A stretch of DNA of 64,000 nucleotides from Polytrichum commune (Eukaryota; Streptophyta; Polytrichopsida; Polytrichales; Polytrichaceae): assembly GCA_950295325.1 (NCBI GenBank), contig OX485804.1, positions 50,468,001-50,532,000 of the forward strand. The letters are read 5' to 3'. Numbering within the stretch: position 1 is the first letter of the stretch; each line of letters begins with the position of its first letter. Below, piece by piece: positions 1 to 9,590 of the stretch. A program made the translations under genes and the position numbers. The notes beneath the pieces were generated by a model. That model saw only the letters and a program-made list of their open reading frames with translations, was not told where the DNA came from and made no database searches.

Positions 1-420
1 CGCGAATTTCACACCCAAATGAATTGTGCATCTTAGATGAACGAGTTTTCTAAGAAGTACATCGTTTTAGGTGGGGTTTCAAAAGCGGGTGGTGAATACC
101 AAGTTCAAATTTCCAAAAGTTTATTGAGGTTGTGGCGGGGATCATCAAAATTGCAACGAGCATTAAGGCCGATGACCCCAATAAGAAATTTGGTGGTGCC
201 TTACAACAATGGACGTTGAGGGGAGATAGGTACCACGCCAAATAATACTTATGCCGCGAACCGAATGTAAGACGATGGCATTGTGGCCAAGGCTAGTAGC
301 CTTAAGCCGAGGCCAAGTCTTTTGTACTTTGAGGCTCAAATGAATGGGACAAATGTCTCATGGGTTGATAAAGAGGCTACCATTCCTTCTTGAGCCCAAA
401 ACTCGCAAGGGAGTTGGGGC

Positions 421-690
421 TTGCCGATTGATAGAGCGGGCAAGCCCACCAAGGTGCGGTTTGGAAAGGGCGAACCGCATGAAACAAAGGAGGCCGCTAT
501 GCATGTAACTTTTCAATGTGGGACATTGGATTTTTGTCAAAATTTCACACCATGTGAAATAGATGAAATACATGTCATTGTGAAGGCTGCCTTCTTTGGA
601 ACTCACATGATAGATGTGAGGTGCAAGCCGGTGAGCTTGCGGTGCATTTGTGATGTCTTGATGGCAAAGAATTGCACTACAAATTGACAA
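421..690 (+). pseudogene. Protease-region remnant of chromovirus copy 1
   Basis: The 88-codon open stretch reads as the gag-protease linker and a protease-like block, including NFTPCEIDEIHVIVKAAFF, which resembles the conserved part of plant gypsy proteases just after the active site. The active-site D-S/T-G triad itself is not visible, so no activity is expected. The same block occurs at 7687-7990 in copy 2 with a few substitutions. What follows (672-968) continues into the reverse transcriptase entry region but changes frame. Assignment is by position within the element and by motif similarity, not by a full domain match. Confidence 0.55.
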
Positions 691-779
691 GGACTCCTAT
701 GGTAGGAGGAATCAACTCGAATTTGGTCTTCATGGACCAAATGAATAAATGGAAAAACATAATTATAATGGTCGTGGTT

Positions 780-1150
780 CAATTGGAGCAACTCCAAGGA
801 ACTCATGGGGAGGCTAGGAAAGATAGGCCTCCCCAAAACCACATTGGTGGGATGTTGGTGAGGTACAAGGATGTATTCACCAATGTGTTGTCCAAAATGT
901 TACCGCCAACGAGTGGAGGGAAAAAAAAAGAAAAAAAGAAAAGAAAAACTTGCTCAACGAGAGATTGAGTTCTTGAGGTATGTGATGACAAAGGAAGTTG
1001 GTGGATGAACATGACAAATGTCAAGGCAATCCAAGAGGAGAATTGGCCCTTGACTCAAGAGAAGGGCTAAGGTCATTTGTTGGCCTAGCCAACTACTACC
1101 ACCACTTCATTCGAGGTGTTTCTAAGGTTGCTAGGACCTTAGTCAACTTG
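780..1150 (+). pseudogene. Reverse transcriptase remnant lacking the palm, copy 1
   Basis: The sequence runs from the RT entry motif (a YKDVFTNVLSKMLPP-like stretch, about 862-910) directly into the RT end (AQREIEFLRY, about 955-985, then LRSFVGLANYYHHFIRG, about 1070-1120). In an ordinary gypsy polymerase these two motifs are separated by the whole palm with its YVDD site; here a short purine-rich spacer lies between them. The palm is therefore deleted. Copy 2 has the same junction, so the deletion is ancestral to both copies. The protein could not polymerise DNA. Confidence 0.8.
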
Positions 1151-2290
1151 TTGGAAAAATGGCTATCCCAAGAGTGGGATGAATCTTGTCACCAAGCCTT
1201 TGGGGAGCTCAAGAGCAAGTTTCCTTCACAAGATGTGGTTAAGTTCCCGAGCTTTCACAAGCATTTTGAGATGCACATGGAGGCGAAGGACTTTACCATC
1301 GGCGGATGTTGGTCCAAGATGGATGACCATTGCTTATGGGAGCATTAAGCTCCATGGTTGTCGAACCTTGTACGGCTTGTGCAAGAAATGGTTATCCCAA
1401 GAGTGGGATGAGCCTTGCCACCAAGCCTTTTGGGGAGCTTAAGACCAAGTTCTCTTCGCCACCCGTGCTCAAGTTCGTGGAGTTTGACAAACCTTTGAGG
1501 TGCATACGGGGGCAAGTGACTTTAGCATTGGCGGATGTTGAGGCAAAATGGATGCCCTTTGCATATAAGAGCATGAAGCTCGATGGTTGTCCAACCTTGT
1601 CCAACTTGTGCAAGAAATGGCTATCCCAAGAATGGGATGAGCCTTGTTACCAAGTCTTTGAGGAGCTTAAGAGCAAGCTCTCTTCGCCGCCCGTGCTCAA
1701 GTTTGCGAAATTTGACAAACCTTTTGAGATGCATACGGGGGCGAGTGACTTTACCATTGGCGGATGTTGATCCAAGATGGATGCCCATTGCATATGGGAG
1801 CATTAAGCTTAAAGGTTGTCAAACCTTGTGCGACTTGTGAAAGAAATGGCTATCTTAAGAGTGGGATGAGCCTTGTCCCCAAAGTCTTTGGGGAGCTTAA
1901 TACAAAGTCGTCTTTGCCACCCGTGTTCAAGTTCGCGGAGCTTGACAAACCTTTTGAGGTGAATACGGGGTGGCGAGTGACTTTGCCATTGGCGGATGGT
2001 TAATGTAAGATGGATGGCCATTGCATATGAGAGCGTTAAGCTTGATGGTTATCCGACCTTATCCGACTTGTGAAAGAAATGGCTATCCCAAGAGTGGGAT
2101 GAGCCTTGCCACCAAGTCTTTAGGGAGCTCGAGAGCAAGTGTTCTTAGACGCCCGTGCTCAAGTTTGCGGAGCTTGACAAACCTTTTGAGGTGCATACGG
2201 GGTTGATTAACTTTGCCAATGGCGGATTGTTGATGTAAGATGGATGGCCATTGCATATGGGAGCATGAAGCTCGATGGTTGTCAAAGAAG
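1150..2290 (+). repeat. Tandem array of ~229-bp units from the RNase H start, copy 1
   Basis: Five units begin at 1161, 1390, 1619, 1848 and 2081, each with GGCTATCCCAAGAGTGGGAT or a close variant. One unit covers the connection-to-RNase H part of a gypsy polymerase: a WDEPCHQAFGELK motif, PPVLKFAEFDKPFEVHTGAS, the FTIGG motif and an IAYGSMKLDGC-like end. A normal polymerase has this once. The 229-bp period is not a multiple of three, so the frame changes from unit to unit and the array cannot be one continuous protein. All units share broken frames after the FTIGG motif. The last unit runs on into the rest of RNase H. Copy 2 has four units. Confidence 0.9.
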
Positions 2291-2571
2291 ACAACCAACT
2301 CATGACAAAGAACTTCTTTGTCGTAGTGCATTGCTTGAAGATGTGGCGACACTATTTGGGGTCGCACAAAGCAAAGGTCTATATGGACAATGTGTCCTAA
2401 AAGAATTTTGACATTCAAGCGCAAGTAAGCGCCAAGTCATTGCGGTGGCATGATAGTTTGGCGCTTATGAACGTGGATTTGATCCACAAACCGGACCGTG
2501 GAAATGTGGTGCCGGATGCGCGAAGTAGACCGGATGAGTTCCAAGCAATGAGAACCATCCAAACCTTGTGG
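2290..2571 (+). pseudogene. RNase H C-terminal part, chromovirus copy 1
   Basis: After the last array unit the sequence continues in the usual order of a gypsy polymerase: an RRQPTHDKELL motif at about 2285-2325, then a WRHYLGSHKAKVYMDN-like stretch around 2340-2395, then SAKSLRWHDSLALMNVDL and a KPDRGNVVPDARSR motif near 2490-2530, which corresponds to the KPGKANVVADALSR motif at the end of plant gypsy RNase H. Several frame changes interrupt it. The same segment lies at 9290-9590 in copy 2. Confidence 0.75.
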
Positions 2572-3790
2572 CTAATGTGTGCCGGCCAAGGAAACTTGTG
2601 ATGCAAGATACGGGAGGGGTAAATTAACTACCCCAAAAGCACAAAAACTTTTAGGTGAACTTCGCAAGAGCAAGGTGCTCAAAGAGGTTAAGTTGGTGGA
2701 CGGATTGTTCAAGTGCAAGCAAAGTTGGGTGTATGTGCCACAAGGCAAGTTGAGGCTATCGGTTTTGAAGGAGGAATTTGATAGTCCTATTGCCGGCCAT
2801 AGAGGAGAAAGAAAAAACCGCCATAGAATGGTGTCATGGAGGTACCATTGGCGGTGCATAAAGGAGGATATAACCCACTTTGTGAAGGCGTGAATAAAGT
2901 GCCAAGTGAACCGAGCCTCTTACCAAAAGCAAGGCGGTTTCTTGCAACCGTTGCCTATCCCGTCGGCGCCATGGCATAGTATGTGCATGGACTTGATCAC
3001 AAGTTTGCCGGAGTCACATGGGTATGATGCCATCTTGTTGATGGTAGAGCGGTTTGCCAAGTTGGCACACATGGTGCCAATTGTGGGAACCGCCACCGCG
3101 TTGGAGACCGCATAGCCTTTTCTCAAAGGATGGTTGAGGCACCACGGGTTGCCAAGAGTGATTGTGTGGGATCAAGATCCAAAGTTCACAAGTGCATTTT
3201 CAATGCATTTCTCTAAGGAGGTTGTATTGAAACTAAGGTTTAGCACGGCCGTGTATTCCCAAATGGATGGGAAAACAAAGCGAGTGAATGGAGACTTGAA
3301 GCAATACTTGAGGAACTTGGTGGGGGCGGACCAAGGAGATTGGGCGGACTATGTGGGTCGAGCGGAGTGTAATTGCAATGTAGCCACGCACTTGGCTACC
3401 AAGGGGTGGTCTTTGGTGGTGGCTTATGGAGTGGATGCGCTCCAACCTATTAACCTAGCTCTCGAGGGGGCACATTCAACACTAGAGTTTAACCAAGATG
3501 GTGAGGACTTGGCCAAGGATGGTAAACAAGTCTTGGAGATGACCAAGTTGTTGGTGGAGAAAGCCCGAAGGTGCTACGGAGTGCTAGTAAATGCCGGAAG
3601 ACGCGAAGTGGAGAATGAGGTGGGCCAAAAGGTGTTGTTGAATGTGAACAACTTCACTTAGCCGGAAGGCCTCGCTCCAAAAGTTCATGTCCAAAATTGG
3701 AGCTTCGTTTTCCATTGTGGAACAAGTGTTCAAGGACATGTATAAGTTGGAATTACCGCCGGACATCAAAGTGCATCCGACATTTCATGT
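2572..3790 (+). pseudogene. Integrase pseudogene, chromovirus copy 1
   Basis: Three open stretches (2579-2893, 2906-3115, 3134-3661) form one integrase broken by in-frame stops. The zinc-binding region reads H-x-G then KCQVNR, but the position of the first cysteine is a TGA stop (near 2892). The core has CMDLITSLPES (first Asp) and VWDQDPKFTS (second Asp). The catalytic glutamate motif usually reads DGQTERVN; here it is DGKTKRVN, so the glutamate is replaced by lysine (about 3270-3300). Copy 2 keeps glutamate at this place. The C-terminal module up to LPPDIKVHPTFHVSL is present but frameshifted after 3661. The protein is inactive on three independent grounds. Confidence 0.88.
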
Positions 3791-3879
3791 CTCATTACGA
3801 AAGTCATTTTAGGACGACACCTTGTGGCCCGATCACAAGCAAGTGATTAGGCCACGTCCCGACCTTGTGGAGGTCATTT

Positions 3880-4092
3880 GGAACATGAGGTAAGAGGGCA
3901 TCCTCAAGTGTAGGAAGCCCAAGTGAAAATGAAAGAAAATGTACAAAGGAGTACTTGGTGAAATGATGAGGATACCATGAGAAAGAAGCCGTTTGGGTAG
4001 CGGCAAGAGACATGATGAACGGCAAGGAATTGGTAAAGCACTTTGAAGAAACTAAGGCTAGACATTCCAATAAAATGAAGCGTAGGCATTGA
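3880..4092 (+). pseudogene. Chromodomain remnant, copy 1
   Basis: A short region after integrase encodes, with frame breaks, KEYLVK followed by a YHEKEAVWVAARDMMNGKEL-like stretch and a KHFEETKARHSNKMKRRH tail. This matches the eYLVKWkGy...W pattern of chromodomains at the integrase C-terminus of chromoviruses, which tether integration to heterochromatin. In this copy the Trp after LVK is replaced by a stop (TGA at about 3964). Copy 2 has the better-preserved version, KEYLVKWCGYHEKEVVW, at 11732-11790. Confidence 0.75.
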
Positions 4093-4905
4093 TGAGGACA
4101 TCAATCTCCTTTAGTGGGGGAGAGACGCTAGTAGCACACTTAGCTTCGAGGCTAATTGCTCCACAACATGAACTTGTTCTTTGGCTTGAGGGAATAAAGT
4201 CCAAACTTTAGTGGTGCAAAGAGAAAAGTACGAGATGAGGTCCTAGTCTTGTACTTGTGCTTGGTTAGTGGAAGAGGGGGAATAGATATGCCAAACTAGG
4301 TTGGGTAAGCCGAGTAATTGGGGCCATGGCTAGGAGGGGCCTTGGATAAAACCAAAAAACTTCTTAGCCGTGGGCTTGTCCGGGCGGGGACAAGGTGATG
4401 GCGCGTGCTCATAAAAGTGCTACCCGCGAGCTAACGAGAGTTGGCGCATGGGAGTCATGAACCCATGTCTCGAAAGAGCAAAGTGGGAACCGAGTCGGGC
4501 GGGACTTGGCATCACCCCCGTGCGATCGAGGCGTGGCTTAACAATGGAAAGCCATCTCGGAGTTGCAACCGAGACAACTTAGTGGAAGCGTTGAGGTCTC
4601 GCCTAGATGTGTCACGTTAGGCTAGTGGAGCCTAATGGGGGAGGCCCCAAAGGAGGGGCAACCCAAGTGAGTCCCAAAGTAGGTGGGTCTAGTGTAGGTT
4701 AGGTCCTTGGATGAGAGATCCAAGGTCGCTAACGGACCACCTAGTAACGACACCTTTGGGACTATGCCAAATTTGAAGATGCATTGTGGGGGTCGCGCCC
4801 TAAGGTAAACACAATGCCGCACCATAGAGGATGGCAACTTGAGAATTGGTGTGCCGACTACGAGTATAGTCGATGAGGGCATCGAGTCCGTTTGGTGGGG
4901 GTGAG
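4093..4905 (+). other. 3' untranslated internal region of copy 1
   Basis: About 800 bases between the chromodomain end and the LTR. No coding sequence is supported. It begins with a GATGAGGACATCAATCTCC-type boundary and ends in the polypurine tract TTTGGTGGGGGTGAG at 4891-4905, immediately before the LTR start TGTCGC. Copy 2 has the same region at 11882-12695. Confidence 0.7.
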
Positions 4906-5879
4906 TGTCGCGCACCTCTCCATGAGGAGTGGCCGAAACACCATGGGCACAAGGGGGACCCCGGAGTGACACCCGGGACTTGTGGCGCCGTTGGTGAGAG
5001 GGCCCAAGTGATCCTAGTGTGGGTGAGGGCCCCGGGCGTTGGGAACGCCTCCCACCCACAAAGACTAGGAGGCATGAGGGTGAGGCCATCAGCTATGCGT
5101 AGCTCATGGCGTGGTGATTCTAGAATGCTCAAGATCACCTCAATCGGAGGTGTGAGCTAGGAGTTATGGCCATTTGAGTGGGGTGCTGTCCCGGGACAGC
5201 GCCCTGGTACAGCAGTGCCTGGGAGTGATTCCCGGGACTGCCAAGGTTCAAACAGGCATAACTTCCTCAAGACTTGCCCCAATGGGGCAAGCGAGGAGTC
5301 CATCGGCATCTACGTGAAGCGTAGATGAGGATGGAGTGGTTGGTTGCTGGAATCAGACATCATACAAGGAAGTTATGATGGTCTGAAGCTGCTGGGGGGG
5401 TTCTAGGCCCAGCAGCTAAGGGAAAATGTCCACTTGGCCCCAACTCTTGGTAGAGAGACAAGAGGTTGGTTGGCGGTGGGGTAGGGGCTCCGTGTAGAGT
5501 CCTAGAGGCTTATATGGGTGAGGTGGTGTGGCCTCACCCACCCGAGGCCGAACGGCACGGCCTCCATGGGCATTGGCCCATTGTGAGGCCATAGTTGCCT
5601 AGTATGGTTCGGGTTGTTGTAGTGTTGCTCCGGCAACGCGATGATCAACATAGGATTGGACTTCCATGGATGGAAGTCCACATTGGGGAAATGGGTTACC
5701 GATTAAGGGGTGAGTCCCGAAAGCAAAGTAGGAGGGTTGGTTCCCTCCTATGAACTATTGGTCCGGGGTAAGAGGAGCTATCCATTAGCATGGCGGAATG
5801 CGAAGGGTTAGCGACTCGTAACCTTTGCTAGAATTGAAAATTGGCAAGATTATTAAGGGCCCTAGCAAGGGTTGCGACA
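4906..5879 (+). mobile_element. LTR between chromovirus copies (3' LTR of copy 1), 974 bp
   Basis: The LTR begins TGTCGCGCACC and ends GGTTGCGACA, giving the short inverted ends TGTCGC/GCGACA with TG...CA termini. A polypurine tract lies directly upstream. The 3' LTR of copy 2 (12696-13669) has the same ends and exactly the same length. It contains a CTTATATGGGTGAGG stretch at about 5512-5524 that is a candidate TATA region. Confidence 0.9.
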
Positions 5880-6523
5880 GGGTGAGTCCCGAAAGCAAAG
5901 TAGGAGGGTTGGTTCCCTCCTATGAGCTATATGGTCCGGGGTAAGAGGAGCTAACCATTAGCATGGCGGTATGCGAAGGGTTAGCGCTCGTAACCTTTGC
6001 TAGAAAGGAAAATTGGCAAGATTGCTAAGGGGGCTAGCAAGGGTTGCGACACCCCGGGTGTCACTCCGGGGTCCCCCTTGTGCCCATGGTGTTTCGGGCA
6101 CTCCTCATGGAGAGGTGCGCGACAGGTAGGGGCCCCGCGTGAAGTCCTAGAGGCTTATATGGGTGAGGTGGTGTGGCCTCACCCACCCGAGGCCGAACGG
6201 CAAGGCCTCCATGGGTTTTGGCCTATTGTGAGGCCATAGTTGCCTAGTATGCTTCGGGTTGTTGTAGCGTTGCTCCGGCAACGCGATGATCAACATAGGA
6301 TTGGACTTCCATGGATGGAAGTCCACATTGGGGAAATGGGTTACCGATTAAGGGGTGAGTCCTGAAAGCAAAGTAGGAGGGTTGGTTCCCTCTTATGAAC
6401 TATTGGTCCGGGGTAAGAGGAGCTAACCATTAGCATGGCGGAATGCGAAGGGTTAGTGCTCGTAACCTTTGCTAGAAACGAAAATTGGCAAGATTATTAA
6501 AGGACCTAGCAAGGGTTGCGACA
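5880..6523 (+). mobile_element. Rearranged LTR between copies 1 and 2 (5' LTR of copy 2)
   Basis: Three pieces of the 974-bp LTR lie side by side. 5880-6051 repeats the last ~172 bp of the LTR (equivalent to 5708-5879). 6052-6123 is the first ~72 bp of the LTR in inverted orientation, ending GTGCGCGACA. 6124-6523 is the LTR from its CTTATATGGG region to its end GGTTGCGACA. About 570 bp of the normal LTR start is missing. This is the 5' LTR of copy 2, because the primer site follows at 6526. Confidence 0.85.
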
Positions 6524-6525
6524 TT

Positions 6526-6537
6526 TGGTATCAGAGC
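6526..6537 (+). promoter_or_regulatory. Primer binding site, chromovirus copy 2
   Basis: TGGTATCAGAGC lies two bases after the LTR end (ACA at 6521-6523). It is complementary to the 3' end of plant initiator-methionine tRNA, the usual primer for minus-strand DNA synthesis in plant retrotransposons. Confidence 0.93.
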
Positions 6538-6574
6538 AGGGTTCCAAGTTTTGAGCTCGCACTTTGAGGGAAAC

Positions 6575-7610
6575 ATGGCTATCATAAATGCGGGTTATGA
6601 TGGTGAGCCCGGGGTTTCCAAAAAGGTTGTGAGGCTCAAATTGGAACAAGGATCATGTGCAAGTGGAATTTGACCATACCATTGGTTCCAATGACAATGG
6701 TGGGCATGAGGGTGGATTTGGTAAGGAAAATGGAGGAGTGCTTTGAAAAGGGCTCCCGCAACCTCAAAAAACATTTGGGGCCTAGAATACCGAAAGCACC
6801 CAAAACCTTGGAGGGCATTAATGTTGGATTGAAATTCCAATTCGAAATGCTTGGAAGGCATTAATGTTGGATTGAAATTCCAATTCGAAATGCTTGGAAG
6901 GTATTGATGTTGGAATGAATTTGGTGCTAATGAGGCACCCGGGGCCTCTTAAGGCCTATGTGCGCTATTCAAACGCACAAATGAAGGATACACCTAAAAC
7001 GGACGAACTTTCTAAGAAATGCATCCTTTTAGGTGGGGTTTTAAAAGCGGGTGGTGGATGCCTTGTTTAAGTCCCCAAGGCTTCTTGAGGACATGGTGGG
7101 GACCATCAAGTTTGCAAGGGCATTGAAGCCGATGATCCCAAAGAGAAGTTCGGCGGCGCATCACCACAAGTGGCTTTAGCCAAAGTAGGTCCCAAAGAAA
7201 TGAGTGCAAATTGTTTGGTGCATTTTACGTAGGCAAAACATGTTGGTGCCGCGGACGGAATGTTGAAAGGTGGCTTTGTGCTTCCAAAGCAAATCATACT
7301 TGTGCCGCGGACGGAATGTTGGGAGGTGGGTTTGTCCTACCAAGGCAATTCATGTTCGTGCCGCGGACGGAGTGTGGGAAGGTGGCTTTGTGTTACCAAG
7401 GCAAAACATGTTTGTTTTGCGGACAAACTATTAGAAATTGGTTTTGTGGCACCAAACCAATTTGTCCCGCGCACGAAATGTTTGAAGTTGGCTTTGCGGA
7501 CCAAGCCAAGCCAAGTTGCGGAGGACCAAATGTAAGACGATGGCATTGTGGCCAAGGCTAGTAGCCTTAAGCCGAGGCCAAGTCTTTTGTACCTTGAGGC
7601 TCAAATGAAT
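6575..7610 (+). pseudogene. Gag remnant, chromovirus copy 2
   Basis: The first ATG after the primer site is at 6575 (MAIINAGYDGEPGVSKK...), where gag is expected. The reading frame then breaks several times. No capsid motif or zinc knuckle can be recognised with certainty. A 43-bp segment is duplicated head to tail at about 6816-6901 (unit starting ATTAATGTTGGATTG). The downstream half is taken up by the 56-bp array. Copy 1 contains only the end of this region (1-300). Confidence 0.6.
7240..7540 (+). repeat. 56-bp tandem repeat in gag of copy 2
   Basis: The motif TGCCGCGGACGGAATGTTG starts units at 7247, 7303 and 7359, with decayed units at about 7415, 7465 and 7515. Each unit continues with a GGTGGCTTTGTG...CCAAGGCAAA stretch. 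Copy 1 has a single decayed unit (about 250-285, ATGCCGCGAACCGAATG). The period is not a multiple of three, so expansion shifts the frame. Confidence 0.85.
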
Positions 7611-7686
7611 GGGAGATATGTCTCATGAGTTGACAAGCAGGCAACGGACTCTTTCATGAGCCCAAAGCTCACAAGGGAGTTGGGGC

Positions 7687-7990
7687 TTGCCAATTGATAG
7701 AGCGGGCAAGCCCACCAAGGTGCGGTTTGGAAAGGGCGAACCGCATGAGACGAAGGAGTTCGCGATGCATGTAACCTTTCAATGTGGGACATTGGATTTT
7801 TGTCAAAATTTCACACCATGTGAAATAGATGAAATGCATGTCATTGTGAAGGCCGTCTTCTTTGAAACTCACATGATAGATGTGAGGTGCAAGCCGGTGT
7901 GCTTGCGGTGCATTATGATGTGTCATAATGGCAAAGAATTGAAGTTCAAATTGACAAGAACTCCTATGGTAGGAGGTCCCGAGTCGAATT
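7687..7990 (+). pseudogene. Protease-region remnant, copy 2
   Basis: Counterpart of 421-690. It reads VRFGKGEPHETKEFAMHV, then NFTPCEIDEMHVIVKAVFF, then HMIDVRCKPV, in an open stretch of 129 codons that runs to 8076. No D-S/T-G active-site triad is visible. The block joins the RT entry region without a clean frame. It is placed as protease by order and by the CE-x-D-x-VIVK-like motif, which matches the region after the flap in gypsy proteases. Confidence 0.55.
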
Positions 7991-8039
7991 TGGTGTTAAT
8001 AGACCAAATGAAAAATAGAAAACATAATGGTCGTGATTC

Positions 8040-8395
8040 AATTGGAGCAACTCCAAGGAACGTATGGGGAGGCTAGGAAAGATGGGCCTCCCCCAAACCA
8101 CATTGGTGGGATGTTGGTGAAATACAAGGATGTATTCACCAATGTGTTGCCCAAAAAGTTACCGCCAAGGAGTGAAAAATAACTTTGCTCAACGAGAGAT
8201 TGAGTTCTTGAGGTATGTGGTGACAAAGGAAGTTGGTGGACGAACATGAAGAATGTGAAGGCAATCCAAAAGGAGAATTGGCCCTTCATTCAAAAAGGGC
8301 TTAGGTCATTTGTTGGCCTAGCCAACTACTACCACCACTTCATTCGAGAGTTTTTGAAGGTTGCTAGGACCTTATTCAACTTATTGAGGGAAATG
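8040..8395 (+). pseudogene. Reverse transcriptase remnant lacking the palm, copy 2
   Basis: A YKDVFTNVLPKKLPPRSE motif (about 8122-8178) is followed almost at once by FAQREIEFLRYVVTKEVGG (about 8186-8240) and LRSFVGLANYYHHFIREF (about 8302-8352). The palm, with the catalytic YVDD aspartates, that should separate the first two motifs is absent. A TAA stop follows the entry motif. The junction differs from copy 1 only in a purine-rich spacer of 30 or so bases, so both copies descend from one deletion. Confidence 0.8.
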
Positions 8396-9290
8396 GCTAT
8401 CCCAAGAGTGGGATGAGCCTTGTCACCAAGCCTTTGGGGAGCTCAAGAGCAAGTTCTCTTCACAAGATGTGGTTAAGTTTCCGGGTTTTCATAAGCATTT
8501 TGAGGTGCACATGGAGGCGAAGGATTTTACCATTGGTGGATGTTGATCCAAAATGGATGACCATTGCTTGTGGGAGCATTAAGCTCCATGGTTGTCGAAC
8601 CTTGTCCGGCTTGTGCAAGAAATGGTTATCCCAAGAGTGGGATGAGCCTTGCCACAAAGCCTTTGGGGAGCTTAAGAGAAAGTTTTCTTCGCCGCCCGTG
8701 CTCAAGTTCGCGTAGCTTGACTATCCTTTTGAGGTGCATATGGGGGCGAGTGACTTTACCATTGGCGGATGTTGAGGCAAAATGGATGGCCATTGCATAT
8801 AAGAGCATGAAGCTCGATGGTTGTCCGACCTCGTCCAACTTGTGCAAGAAATGGCTATCCCAAGAGTGGGATGAGCCTTCCCACCAAGTCTTTGAGGAGC
8901 TTAAGACCAAGTTCTCTTCGCCGCCCGTGCTCAAGTTCGCGGAGTTTGACATACCTTTTGAGGTGCATACGGGGGCGAGTAACTTTACCATTGGCGGATG
9001 TGATCCAAGATGGATGCCCATTGCATATGGGAGCATTAAGCTTAACGGTTGTCGAACCTTGTGCGACTTGTGAAAGAAAAGGCTATCCGAAGAGTGGGAT
9101 GAGCCTTTTCACCAAGTCTTTGGGGAGCTTAAGAGCAAGTTCTTTTCGCCGCCCGTGCTCAAGTTCGCGGAGTTTGAGAAACCTTTTGAAGTGCATATGG
9201 GGGCGAGTGACTTTGCCAATGGTGAATTATGTGTAAGATGGATGGCCATTGCATATGGGAGCATGAAGCTCGATGGTTGTCAGAGAAGAC
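8395..9290 (+). repeat. Tandem array of ~229-bp units from the RNase H start, copy 2
   Basis: Four units begin at 8395, 8624, 8853 and 9081 with GGCTATCCCAAGAGTGGGAT or variants. Content and broken frames are as in the five-unit array of copy 1. The difference in number (four against five) shows that the array changes copy number, most simply by unequal exchange or slippage during reverse transcription. Confidence 0.9.
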
Positions 9291-9590
9291 AACCAACTCA
9301 TGACAAAAAACTTCTTTGCCGTAGTGCATTGCTTGAAGATGTGGCGACACTATTTGGGGTCGCACAAAGCAAAAGTCTACATGGACAATGTGTCCTAAAA
9401 GTATTTTGACATACAAGCGTAAGTGAGCGCCAAGTCATTGCGGTGGCATGATAGTTTGGCGCTTATGAAGGTGGATTTGATCCACAAACCGGACCGTGGA
9501 AATGTGGTGCCGGATGCGCGAAGTAGACCGGAAGAGTTCCAAGCAATGAGAACCATCCAAACCTTGTGGCTAATGTGTGCCGGCCAAGGA
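9290..9590 (+). pseudogene. RNase H C-terminal part, copy 2
   Basis: Continuation of the polymerase after the array: QRRQPTHDKKLL near 9288-9325, then a VYMDNVS-like stretch, SAKSLRWHDSLAL and a KPDRGNVVPDARSRP motif near 9486-9530. The frame changes between these motifs. It matches 2290-2571 of copy 1 nearly base for base. Confidence 0.75.

Larger units (their letters stand above)
1..4905 (+). mobile_element. Ty3/gypsy chromovirus, copy 1, internal region (5' end outside window)
   Basis: This is the internal part of a decayed LTR retrotransposon read on the plus strand. In order it shows a gag remnant, a protease-like block (421-690), the tail of reverse transcriptase (780-1150), a tandem array of the RNase H start (1161-2290), the RNase H end (2290-2570), integrase (2572-3790), a chromodomain (3880-4092) and a long 3' untranslated part. 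Every block has stops or frameshifts. It lies directly before an LTR at 4906, preceded by the purine-rich tract TTTGGTGGGGGTGAG. Copy 2 at 6524-12695 has the same layout and is highly similar. The window starts at a position equivalent to about 6985 of copy 2, so the 5' LTR and primer site of copy 1 lie outside. Chromovirus assignment rests on the integrase followed by a chromodomain; it is secure as a class, not as a named family. Confidence 0.9.

Noticed and set aside
4622-5160. Open frames of 112-155 codons on the minus strand around the chromovirus LTRs (repeated at 12412-12928)
   Set aside because: They cross the boundary between untranslated region and LTR, are repeated only because the element is, and match no known retrotransposon protein.
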